Below are positions 10,203-20,864 of a stretch of 64,000 nt of DNA, in pieces. Each line of letters starts with the position of its first letter. The stretch's first letter is position 1. The notes under the pieces were generated by a model, which searched no databases, was not told where the DNA came from, and saw nothing but the letters and a program-made list of their open reading frames with translations. The stretch is from assembly GCA_033032175.1 (NCBI GenBank), contig CM065324.1, forward strand, positions 1,302,001 to 1,366,000, given 5' to 3'. Source of the DNA: Saturnia japonica (lineage: Eukaryota; Arthropoda; Insecta; Lepidoptera; Saturniidae). The position numbers and the translations under genes are program-made.

Positions 10203-13200
10203 GTAAGGTTTTTGTAAAGTTTTTTTTATATATAAGAAAAGTACCATATATGCACGCGGCCCAATAGATTTATGTGGTCCATCCAATCTTTAGTTATTTA
10301 TAACTAGCCTCAAAGAAGACTCGCCAGGAACAAGAAAATACATTCCTATATTCGTGTGCTATGAATGTTAAATTGAAGAATTTTTTTTAATAACTTTTAC
10401 ATAACATTGGTTTTTACGTTCAATTAACTATAAAAATGATTGATAATTTGGTTCCTACATATGCGGGAGGGTAGCGATCTGTGCGAGATTGGAACTCTTT
10501 ACGAAGACTAATTTGGTTTGAAGCGTTCCGGGATCAGCCATGTAAATTCGGCTACCGGAGGATTACAGGCTTGCGTGAAAACTATAACCAACGATAGATT
10601 TCCGATCTGTCGACGGTCGCCGTTGCTTTTTGATTGAACTGTGCTTACCATCAGACACAGTGCTAGTATTAAGAAAAATTCGTACAAGCTTACAAATTAA
10701 AGGTAGATATGTAATAAATAAAGGTTTAGACGGTTTTTTAAAATTAATCGATGAATAATGTTAAGAAATTATATTTTTTAGGGATTATGATTTTTATAAG
10801 TTACATGTTATTTAAAGTAAATTTAATAATATCTGAAATATTTATTTTTAGGTGTCAGCTGAAAAGGCGAAAGCAGTTTTTATTGAAGATGCTTTGAGGA
10901 AAGGTACGAATGTTTCTTCGATTCTTCCTAATGCGCCTCGTTGCTAGTCAACCACCTTTGTATTAATTAGAATATTACTTAAGGGTAAATAGGGTCAATT
11001 GTAACTCCAGAAGTTATTCAGTATTCGGAAATAGCCAGGATGTTTTCGTGCCCGGCATGAATATGTTCAGATGACGACATAGACCTGCCTACGTTAAATA
11101 TATTTTTCAACGTACACTTTGCGTTTATGTTAAAAGCATTTTACACGAGAATCCAACATAAATTGGCATCATCTTCTTTTTTCTCTTATCCCACGCTTTG
11201 AGGGTCAGCATAATGTTTTTACTTTTTCTTTCTCTCTCAACTAATTATATGATTTTTCACACAATTCATCTATACTTTCTTCGCTTTCTTCTACTCTTAT
11301 ATTCTTTCCAATCCAAACTGAATACTCTTCTAAATATTTGACTTTTTCCTGATTATACCGTGCCCGTACCACGTTTACTTATATCTGATTAATTTCTCTA
11401 CTTTTAGGATTCCTCTGATATTCTCATACATTAATTTTTTTAATCGTTATAAGTTTAGCGTTACGCCAACTACTTCACTTAAGATCAAAAACCCTAAGCT
11501 TAGTGGAAAACTGGCTCACAAGTGCCACTGCGGGAACGCACCTATTGGTGCTTGGCGACAAATTTTCAACTGAAGGGTCATAGCTAGCCAGGTGGGCTTT
11601 AGAAAGTACCCTAAAACCATGCTATAGTTTCATCACGAGGTTATCATTCACCGAAAGCTCAGGATTAATGCAGGGATTCGGTACATCAGCATACTAAACT
11701 ATTATTGGTTTTAGGCTATAAGCATCTTCTACGTTGAAAAACGTATAGCAACAGCCCCTTATCTCAGTTCAAATGTGAATAAAATGATTGAAACTCTTGA
11801 ATGAATGAAACTATTATAAATTAAATAGATGGACATATTTCGTTGATGACTGTGTCATCATAACTTGTTTAATAACAAATAGCCTGTAATTCTATAGGAG
11901 AGTTAGCAGATAATGTTCAGACACGTATTGTGTCGGGATGGGAGGCGTATCCTGGCCAGCATCCTCATCATGCGTCGCTGCGTATGATCAACGCTATTGG
12001 AGAAGTTAGTGCTTGCGGGGGTTCTGTAATACATCGCGAATGGGTTGTAACAGCCGCTCATTGTACTGCCGCGTAAGTTTTTTTTATTATTTTTGTTGTG
12101 CTTTATGGTAAACACAGTACAATCCTAATATAACGGCGACCACCAGCTTCGCTGTAATGCCGGCCTGCAAGCCTTTTTTTGGCAGTTGATATACATTAGC
12201 TGATCCCGAAACGCGACAAACCCAAAGAGGACTCTCTGATGTGCTTATCTCCATATGCATAGTGGTCGCAATCACCCTGCTAAATTATCCAGCGATAATA
12301 ATACTGAACCATATTGTAACTTTCCTTAGGTATTGGGAAATCTGGTCACGTGAAATATTGGTGGTTTTAAAAATGTTAACCTCGAGAAATGTACAGTTCT
12401 TCTACTTACTACAATATTTGTCTGGGAATGGATTTATGGTTGGGCAACTTACAGGAACTTGGACTTACGAGATTTCTTCTAGTATAAGCTTTACTACATA
12501 AATAACATGCGTTTGGGCAAAGAAAAAAAACGTTTACAATCACGAAACATATTGTATTAAACATATCAAAGCTTATTTTTAACAAATATTCGAAATCATT
12601 CGGGATCTCCACTTCTTTGTTGCCCTAAGAACCTCCCAACCTTTTAATCCGGCCTTGATTTTTCTTTTAACATCGGTCATGGATTTGAACAATTTTCTTA
12701 TTGCTAAGTGGAGAAACTGTAGCAGACATTTTTGTCCAAAAATTTCTAATAGGATTTTTGGTGAACCGCACAATCTATTTAGCATTTAACAATTTTAAAC
12801 AGCGAATTGTACACGTAATCGTAATTAACGGCGCCACTCAAAGAAAAAGATAAATTTTAATCATTTTAAATGACATATTCATAAGCCTCTGATTGATTTG
12901 TTCGTTAATTAAAAAGTTATCTAATCAATGTACAATCGTGTTTTGATTTAAAACAATAATATTAATTATGCATTTTCATAAGAAAATAAATACATTAATT
13001 TTGTTATTAGATTATTATTGATAGACAGATCTGATGACGAAATGATTAGTAATAAACGCTATGAGTCAATAAGTATTTATTAACTTAAATTACCGTAAAT
13101 TACAGAATTTTATGTAACGAACAAGTCTTAGTTGTATGTATGTCAGTTATTTGAATACCAGCATGGTATGAGCTATTCTTAGTTTAAGATCAGGCGGCAG

Positions 13201-16200
13201 TGTGAGATTGCGGTACATTGACGGTACTGGCCCTGATGTTAAGCACAGCACAGTGCAATCACAACGGTGACCACCGAGAGATCTAAATCCATCGGCGGTC
13301 ACCGCTGTCATGCCGCCCTGCATAAATATCTATTCACGTTACGCTTAAAGGACTTATCTGATGTCGTAAGAAGGAGGGAGATGATTCCAGAGCTTCACGG
13401 TACGACAAAGATAAGTCCATAGAGAACTTTTTAATTCGTACTGAGATGGAGGTTATCATAAACGGTGACTCCAATCCCAACGCGTGTGGTTTCACCTGAC
13501 GCACTCGTGTAGCTTACGTATCGTTCTTCTCACTTCCAGACCTTGCCAGCTTGCTTAACGGTCATGGTTACTGGTCTGATTAGGATCGTAGAGTGAAGTT
13601 ATATAGCTTAAATAACCTTTCTCAATTCGTATGCTATAAAATTTAAAACATTTTTTCCACTCTGACTGGTAATTCCAGATATTAGTACGCTCAAAGAAAT
13701 AATCTCTCGATTTTTATAATATTACTTGCTGTGCCCGCGGCTTCGCTCACGTGGATTACAGAATGCCCGCGCGAATCTTGCTCCCCTGCTCCCGGCTATT
13801 TTAAAGATAAAAATGTTTATTATGGGTGTTCCTTAGAAGATAGGCGTATACCTTCACAGACTTTTTTGTAGGTCTTTTTAATGTCTACAATTATTTAATA
13901 CATTAATTTGGTATATATCTTATGGGTTACTCAGCGTAAGCCATTTAAGCGCTCGAATTGATTCACCATAACCAGTGTTATTTTATTTATGCGGAACCCT
14001 AATTCTTTTTCTTAAATAATAGTAGCCTAAGTTACTCCCTATAAAATTATCTATCTATCAGTGAAAGTCCCGTCAAAATCGGTCCAACCGTTTCGGAGAT
14101 TACCCGGAACAAACAGACAGACAAAAATGTTAAAATTGGGTTTTTTGTTAAAGGTATCGTATATACTTTCTTGCCTTTAGTAAAAAGCTGTTATTTTGAC
14201 ATTACATACAGATACTTTAATTTAATTATTTGAATTTGTATTATTTTACTAAACCACATAAAATGTATTATTGCATATATTATGATAATATTATGTCAAG
14301 AGATTATAGAAGAAAGTTAGAGCAAGAGCTTTATTACGCTTACAGACCAAAAAAGGCCTTACCATATTGCAGTAGTTGCGTGGGCGGTTAATGCAGTGTT
14401 TTTGTCCTCAAACAATTTTTATTTTTATTTGTAGACGTATCACTGTTATCGTCCGCGGCGGCGTCACTAACCTGACCGACCCTCAATACATTTTCGAAAC
14501 CAGTGAGTGGTACAACCATCCCACATATGACGACACCCGTCCTCTCGTGGTGCAGCCCAACGACATCGCCCTACTGAAGTTACAGCGTCCAGTCGTCTAC
14601 ACAAGTAAGCATAATTAGCAAAAGGGTTCAAATAATACTGTTGTGGCGCTGACGCCGCATTATGTTCGCCGTAGCGCGCGGTCCCGCTGTCCAGGCAGGC
14701 GTCACTCCACCTTGTCCGGACCCTTGTTATATTATCTAAAATATATTTTAAACTAGCGGTGTGCTCGCAGCTCCGCAAGCGTTTATAGTTACGCAGTAGT
14801 TATTTACATCCCGTAACTTTATTTTTACCCATATTGTTGACAATTCATATGCCGTATCAACTAAGGAATAGCTTGTATTTCCCGTGTACAATTTTCATCA
14901 AATAATTATTTCTTACCAAAAGCATAAATATAAATATCCCTAATTTGAGACATGACGGGTTCTTTATACAAACTTTCACCCAAGTTTTATTTTCACCTTA
15001 AGTGGAATAAATAACACAATGAAATAATCAAAACTGTATAATCCAGATAATTTACAATAGGTATATCGCTTAGAATATATTAACTCTCGCGAGTCGCCTT
15101 TGACAGCGCGCGTCATATTTCTACCATAAAATAAAACATTAATTATGCCGTACTACGTAGTTAAACAGTTTAAAACACTTCAGTCAACTGGTTGGTATGG
15201 CAGCCGATGTCATTTCACCATTATCGCGCATGCACATTTGATGATCCCATATTTTGTTCATAGACACCTCATGCCTTATTTTCTACCCTTAAAGTTTTAT
15301 TTTCGCTACAAAAAGTACCCTATATCCTTTCTCAAGGTCCAATCTATCTCTATACCAAAAATCATCGAAATTGCTTCAGCGGTCTAGGGGTGAAAACGTA
15401 ACAGACAGACAGACAGAGTTACTTTCGCATTTATAATATTATTAGTATGGATTACTAACTGTGAATTTGTACAAGTTAATAATAAATATTCACATGTATG
15501 AGAATTGAGAAATGTTATTCACATACATCCCTCAAAGACTAAACTGTTATAGGTACGTCTCTGAAAATGATCCTGCTTATTTTTTACCGACTTCTTCGTC
15601 GTCTTTTTTTAACTTGGCAACTAGTCCTCTTTATTGAAGACCATTACTGCAGATATCGAATAAATATAGTGTGTCTTATCTTATGATGACTTCAATATCC
15701 TAACAAGATGGTGGCTCCCTTGTTAGAACTTTCTAGGGTAGTTTTTGTGGGATCTCGAGTTCATGGTTCATGTTATTATTTACAATCTACTTATTCACAA
15801 TAACCAAGCTGTATTATGCAAAATGCCACTCGTATTACACAGTAATATAGGGGTGACCGAGCTGTAGTCGGTGTCTTATAAACAAAAAAAGAAAAACACC
15901 TATCTAGGTAAACATGGAATGGAAAACAATTATTTAAATGCAAAGTTTCATCAAAATCGTTGGAGCCGCTTTCGCGAAACCAATTACATATGTATAATAT
16001 ATACAAGAATTGCTCACTTAATATAATAATTAATAAGATAGGGTCAAAGGAATAAAAATCACAAACTACTACATACCCGTTTGAGATCCCGCCAACAAGT
16101 CTAACCGACATCAAAAAATATTAAAAGGTCCTCAATTCGAATCTATACTTTTTATGGATGTTCAGGCATAACTTCTTTGATTATTAACCGATTTAGATGA

Positions 16201-19200
16201 TGCATTTTTTAGAAAGGGGATACTTAAAGAATGGTCTAAGGTTTTATTTTGGTTAAGGTAACTGGTGTCTTTCTACTAAGAATTCATCCGATCTGATTCA
16301 GGTACGAATCTATGGGTAGGCAGGGAATTTCACGATCACCAAATTAAATATACTAGCGATCGCCCTAAGGTCGAAATTTGACCAGCGACTTTTTGATCAT
16401 AGACTATTTTCCGTTTGACATTTACGGTATTCATAAACAACGAGTATTATCTACATCACTTGCTGTCACTTTTCGTTGAGTGACAATGTTAATATTTTGG
16501 GGGATCTACGTTCAATGGAACTGGTCAGTTTAGGATTCGCAGTATTATTTTATTTTATTTAATATATTAGTAAGAGATATTGTAGATACATTTTAGCTTT
16601 CTGCACTCCTTCTCCATATAAACTTTAACCATGCCAAATCCCACAGTCTTCCGTGCACACAATATGCTTAAAATGGTAGGTACCGAAAGCTTTTGCTTCA
16701 CGTATTAGTATATAGTTTACATGCTATTTTATTTTTATAATGTGCTTGATATTGGATCTTCGATAAGCTTTTAAACTGTGACCTCGTTCAAAATTAAAGT
16801 ATTGATCCGCGCCTGGTCCTAACTTTAATTACAATATTACTAACAATGCTGATTTTTTTCGCAGGATTGTTGCAGGCAATCCGAATGCAGTCATCTGCTG
16901 ATGCGCACAGGAACTACGACCAAGAAGTCGTGTACGCTAGTGGACACGGAAGACTTTGGACTCAGGGTACAAACATCATTAATCTACATTTTTTTAATCA
17001 TTTTGTATATTATTTTAAATGTGTGACGCCGCGTATCTAAATCTTATTAAAAAGCATAAAGACATGAAGTGTAGAGTTCCTAATAACATATGCTATAAAC
17101 TATGAGATAGTTTAATCCGCTTCTAGACGCTCCTCAGAGTCTTCTTATTCTTCCTAACTTGGAAACTACTCTTCTTTAATGAAGACCTTTACTGCCATGA
17201 TCATGTGACGATCCTAACAAGATGGTGGTTCCCCCTATTAGAACTTTCTAGGGAGATTTTGTGGGAACTCAGATTGTATGCTTTCACTTTATATTTATAA
17301 TCCACTTCACTTATGCACAAAAACCAAGGTATATCACGCAAATGCTACCAATATTACATAATATAGGGTCAAAAACCTAAGTAGATGAAGTAAAAATAAA
17401 AACCACAACAAGTCACTTAAAGATTCAGGCAAAAACTCACCCCCAGAGTCTAGCGCTCTGGTGTAAGGTGCACATTATGACATAGTTTGAGATAACCCTG
17501 TTCCTAAGGCTGTTTCCACCAGAGATGTGCGAGATAGCTAGGCGGTGCTAGCGGCGCTCTGACACGATGTGATAGTTTCCACCAAAGCTGTGTGAGGTGA
17601 TCTAGTTCCCCACACCTTTTTATAGACATCCCTCGCATACATTCCTCGATCGCGTCTCTCGAACGCATCTCTCGCTTTTTTGTATGTATAAATACCGAGC
17701 TCCGTTAGTCCTTTTCCACCATTGATCCGCTAAGCGAAGCTAGGAAATTGAAGAGAGAAAGGAGAATGAAGAAACTTTTCCTCCCGCATCGCTTAGCTAC
17801 TTCGCATACTTTGGAAACGAAGCCTTAATGCCCCTTAAGTATACTTTAGTCTTTATTTTTTGAAACGTATTAACTAATTTCAACACATTCTCAGAAACCG
17901 GTGCATTAGCTTTGTTATTATTTTTACCCCCTGATTTTATTTTTATTCATTTTAACCTATTAATTCAGATTTTTTTAATAATTATTTATTTAGGAAGTCT
18001 ATCAGGAAATTTGGAATAAAAATCTACCTACAGGCAGAACTACACATATTTATATAGACTAGCGGTCGCCCAATGATCGAAATTCGATCAGCGACTTTTT
18101 AATCATAGACTTTTTCTGTTTGACATTTGCAGTACAAACCTAAACAATGAATAATAAATCACTTGCTGTCACTTTTCATTGAGTGACAATGTCAATATTT
18201 TGGGGGGTCTAAGTTCAATGGCACCGCTCGGTTTGGGATTCGCAGTATTAATTTATTTTATTTAATATATTAGTAACAGATATTCAGTCTTCCGTGCACG
18301 TAAATACGCTTAAAAAGGGGTAGAAAGTTTTCACATATTAATATAATGATTATGCATCCCCCCTATTTAGGCAACTTTCCCGATATGACTGTAAATGAAC
18401 CCACCATTTTAATTTCCTATTAAAACAGGTCACAGGTTGCTGTGACTTTTTAATGAAGCCTCAATTTTTACCTACGTGCCTTTACTGACGTGTGCAGGAG
18501 CTACCCCTGAGGTGCTGAACTGGGTGTACCTTCGCGGTGTGTCGAATGCTGCGTGCGCTCTTAACTTTGGCACAGCGCTGATAACCGACAACGCTATCTG
18601 CGCCCGTTTCTTTAATGTTACCTCTCAATCAACTTGCCAGGTATGTCATTATAACGGCATTACTTCATTTAAAACGTGAAAGATTTTAAGCTACCTATAT
18701 TAGCAGTGACTTTTATTCCTTTAACCCAAAGGTGTCTTAGCAAATGTTATAAGAATTTTAGAAATATAATCTGTAATATCAAACAAATATGTGTTTAATC
18801 ATGGCTCTAAAAAGGTACTTGTGTACGTTAAAATCCTACAGTTAGGTAATTATCTGAATCGTCAAAAAAAGCCGGCAAGAAACTCGATCGGGCTTATATT
18901 TTCCATTTCCTTTTCTTTATCAGTACAAATATTATTTAGAGTTAATAAAATTAAATGAATGTATATATCTACAAAGAGGAAGTCATTTTCAGACATAATG
19001 ATTCAGGAGCCTCTATGAACCTTTTGCCAGTAAAACCGGTTCGATGTCGTCCTTGAACTAATTGCTCAGCAAATCGATAATTTGCTTAGGGATCGTATAG
19101 AATGTATAGATTCTAACCAATTACCAATTACAAACTTTTATTGGTCTTACTAATTCTAAAATTGAGTCAAAATAAATGACTAATAAGCTCATTGAATCGA

Positions 19201-20712
19201 TAAATATATTATAGCAGCAAAATGCGTGAAGACTGATTTAAAATATGCCATGTTCTGGGGGCTAAGTTTATCATTTGGTTCCTATACTATCTTTTAAAAT
19301 CGATGTATTGCAACATCCCAATTATTTGGTAAAGTGACCATTCCTTGGCCCTACCCTACAGTAGACATTTACAGAAGTGATTGAAATAACATAAGGAACA
19401 TCTTTACTTTATCTGGAGAAACACGTTGAAATTAAACCCATATTGTTAATGTAAATTATATTGTACAGTTCTCGCCAATCTTTTTGGCCGCTCCGAACAT
19501 AGCCGCAATTCGGGATTGCGCATGTTACAGTAGTGGTTCGTATACTAGCACTCATGTTAATCCTTAATGGAACGCCTCGGCCAAAGCGGGTGAAGGGAAG
19601 CGCGCGGGCGGACGTGCCCTGGACAACGCCCTATTCTACGTCAGTACTGCCATCCCGTTGATTTCTAATTATATGTTCTACGCAGCGGTCACCAGCTATA
19701 TTCAGAGCGGCCAAAATGATTGGCGAGAACTGTATAGGTAGGTGCCTAAATGAGCTTTCGACTGTTCAGCGGTGCGCATGATGAATATGCAAGCAAAACG
19801 CTTTGTGCGCACTAGTGAAATATGTACCATAAATCGATGATTATGATTATTATTACAGTTGTAATATATTTTTTGCAGGGCGATAGCGGCGGTCCTCTTG
19901 TTCACGTGGACACTGACGGAACCCCTGTGCTGATTGGTGTGACGTCATTTGTTGCCGGTGGTAACTTCGGTTGCCACTCAGGATTTCCTGCAGGTAATTA
20001 TTTAAAGAGTTGTAGCCTTTGGACACTTGTAACAGCAGAGGTGTCATTAGTGCGCCGCGCCGCTGACTCTGAACCCCCCTTCCTCAAGAAGGTCTGGAAA
20101 CCCTTCTAACTGCAGAAACACAACACAAGGATATTTGACTGCGATCTTATGTAGGGTAGAGTTTTCCACCAGTCGGGATTTTTATGTACCCTATCTCTTC
20201 AACCATCCACTCAGATTTTGAAACTTATGATTACACAATTTTTACTTCAAAATACCTTGTAATGCGTCGTACGAATCCGACTTGATTGCGATCACTATAT
20301 AAGTGGTTAAAACCCAGTTGTAGAAGAACAGCGGTGACCTTCGAGAGACAAGAAACTATCAACATATATATAAATTGATTAATATAATCATGTATTATTA
20401 GGTTTTATCCGTACCGGACCGTTCCATGGCTGGTACAAGCAAGTCACCGGCATCGATTTTGAAAACTTAGATGAAGATGATAGTACCGAAGCACCAGAAG
20501 AAGATGTAACAACCAAACCACCCCCTACGGAACCCGACACGGATCCCGAAGAACCTGAGGACGAGGACTCTAACGAAGACGATGATTCCGACGAAGACCC
20601 CGAACTGTCCGAGCTTCTGAAGAAGTTGGAGGTCAAAGTCAAGGTTAAGGTCAAGGTCAATAAGTATAAAATTAAGAAGAAAATCCACATCAAGAAGCAG
20701 ATTCCTGCGTAA
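10155..20712 (+). CDS. Secreted chymotrypsin-type (S1) serine protease with charged C-terminal tail
   Basis: Eight exons: 10155-10202, 10852-10903, 11898-12072, 14435-14604, 16865-16966, 18498-18640, 19879-19993, 20402-20712. They total 1116 nt (371 residues plus TAA), with consistent phases and GT/AG junctions. Order: hydrophobic signal peptide (MLLRTGLLSLVLIFSQ), short propeptide, activation site QTR|IVSGWEA, His in TAAHC, Asp in NDIALL and Ser in CQGDSGGP. Six cysteines fit the three usual disulfides. The residue six before the catalytic Ser is Ser, not Asp, which suggests chymotrypsin-like rather than trypsin-like specificity. After the last helix (FHGWYKQVTGID) the protein continues ~80 residues: about 45 acidic, then about 30 Lys/Val-rich (KVKVKVKV) ending IKKQIPA. 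That tail is not usual for the family. A digestive or extracellular role is inference. Confidence 0.92.
10852..10903 (+). CDS. Protease exon 2 (propeptide)
   Basis: The acceptor follows a T-rich tract ending TTTTTAG. Codes VSAEKAKAVFIEDALRK plus one base; donor GTACGA. It completes the signal peptide and most of the propeptide. Confidence 0.85.
11898..12072 (+). CDS. Protease exon 3 (activation site and catalytic His)
   Basis: Contains the activation junction R|IVSG and VVTAAHC with the catalytic His. The first disulfide pair is the Cys in SACGG and the Cys after the His. Donor GTAAGT; ends in phase 2. Confidence 0.92.
13730..14235 (+). repeat. Interspersed repeat R3 (LINE/SINE tail type)
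   Basis: Begins near 'cccgcggcttcgctcacgtgg', includes 'gtgaaagtcccgtcaaaatc', 'ccaaccgtttcggagattac' and 'acaaacagacagacaaaaa', and ends near 'agtaaaaagct'. Related copies: 48238-48755 (+), 54765-55262 (+), 62255-62745 (-), with a fragment at 42070-42112. I recognise this as a family common in lepidopteran genomes; the exact class is not established here. Confidence 0.7.
14435..14604 (+). CDS. Protease exon 4 (catalytic Asp)
   Basis: Codes from RITVIVRGG to the catalytic Asp in PNDIALLKL and ends at PVVYT; donor GTAAGC. An NxT glycosylation sequon is present (NLT). Confidence 0.92.
14890..15425 (+). repeat. Interspersed repeat R4, uninterrupted copy
   Basis: The least interrupted R4 copy in the window, from 'accaaaagcataaatata' to a CAGACAGACAGACAG run. 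It serves as the reference showing that the LTR element at 4168-5894 split another copy. Confidence 0.65.
15595..16270 (+). repeat. Interspersed repeats R2 then R1
   Basis: R2 with the hairpin block 'ctaacaagatggtggctccc' and 'ttgttagaac', followed by R1-like text ('cctcaattcgaat', 'ggatgttcaggcataact'). Same order and orientation as at 6518-6925. Lies in protease intron 4. Confidence 0.6.
16865..16966 (+). CDS. Protease exon 5
   Basis: Acceptor TTTTTTTCGCAG, donor GTACAA; phase 1 in, phase 1 out (102 nt). Codes the stretch from LLQAIRMQ through ASGHGRLWTQG, the VxxxGWG-equivalent region between Asp and Ser. Confidence 0.85.
17140..17420 (+). repeat. Interspersed repeat R2
   Basis: Third R2 copy, with 'cctaacaagatggtggttcc', a weaker hairpin partner 'ctattag', and 'ataatatagggtcaaaaacc'. 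No R1 follows directly. A fourth copy is at 21123-21460. Confidence 0.6.
17507..17825. mobile_element. MITE with imperfect TIRs and TA target duplication
   Basis: The ends are imperfect inverted repeats: left AGGCTGTTTCCACCAGAG, right (reversed) AGGCTTCGTTTCCAAAGT, followed on both sides by an ATG-x-GCGA-like and TAGCTA(G/A)GCG block. TA lies outside each end (17505-17506, 17826-17827). At 319 bp and without coding capacity it fits a Tc1/mariner-type non-autonomous element. Lies in protease intron 5. Confidence 0.55.
18498..18640 (+). CDS. Protease exon 6
   Basis: Carries the second disulfide pair (AACALNFG and NAICARF) and ends STCQ just before the GDSGGP of the next exon. Codes an NVT sequon. 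Donor GTATGT, phase 0. Confidence 0.92.
18850..19165 (-). mobile_element. LINE 3' end fragment
   Basis: Matches the 3' end of the degenerate LINE at 56748-59490, around 56830-57130: shared 'aagaaactcgatcgggctta', 'ccagtaaaacc' and 'acttttattgg...cttact'. Only the 3' untranslated part and the last codons remain, as expected for a strongly 5'-truncated copy. Lies in protease intron 6. Confidence 0.65.
19466..19732. mobile_element. 267-bp MITE with 38-bp TIRs and TA target duplication
   Basis: Left end CAGTTCTCGCCAATC-T-TTTTGG, right end (reversed) CAGTTCTCGCCAATC-A-TTTTGG. The inverted repeats continue through GGCCGCTC to ATAGC, about 38 bases with three mismatches. TA is duplicated outside (19464-19465, 19733-19734). 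The GC-rich interior has no open frame. The structure fits a Tc1/mariner-type MITE. Lies in protease intron 6, upstream of the exon with the catalytic Ser. Confidence 0.8.
19879..19993 (+). CDS. Protease exon 7 (catalytic Ser)
   Basis: Starts exactly at GDSGGPLV with the catalytic Ser. Includes the pocket strand VTSFVAGG and the Cys of the third disulfide (NFGCHSG). Donor GTAATT, phase 1. Confidence 0.92.
20402..20712 (+). CDS. Protease exon 8 (last helix and charged tail)
   Basis: The first ~22 residues finish the protease fold. The rest is a low-complexity tail: an Asp/Glu/Pro/Thr-rich block, then ELLKKLEVKVKVKVKVNKYK and a basic end. The stop TAA is at 20710-20712. The reading frame is continuous with exon 7 and no in-frame stop occurs earlier, so the tail belongs to the protein. 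The opposite strand's Ser-rich frame here is a shadow. Confidence 0.88.
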
Positions 20713-20858
20713 TTTCCACTGTGAATTATTGCAATGATATAAATTGAAGGTGACAAAAAAAATTGTAAATGTTTTTTGAAAATATACATGTTGAATTGAA
20801 GTGTATTATTTATAATTTTTAATAACATTGAGATTGAAAATTACCGCCTTAGATACAA

Positions 20859-20864
20859 AAATAA
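20859..20864 (+). terminator. Candidate polyadenylation signal of the protease gene
   Basis: AATAAA lies 147 bases after the stop codon in AT-rich DNA. It is the first exact hexamer downstream of the TAA that I see. Cleavage site not determined. Confidence 0.4.

Larger units (their letters stand above)
10204..13729. other. Protease introns 1-3, mostly unrecognised DNA
   Basis: Introns between exons 1 and 4. They hold fragments with 'gcggtgaccacc'-like text (near 12140, 13250 and 13300) that recur elsewhere (21500, 10610), and a fragment with 'ccaggtgggc' and 'gcagggatt' at 11530-11690 that resembles stretches at 24890-25015, 41770-41880 and 60820-60960. These are short interspersed repeats of unknown family. 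Confidence 0.45.

Noticed and set aside
20388..20828. Minus-strand Ser-rich frame opposite the protease tail
   Set aside because: Antisense of the acidic Glu/Asp codons of exon 8; the sense frame is part of a complete gene.
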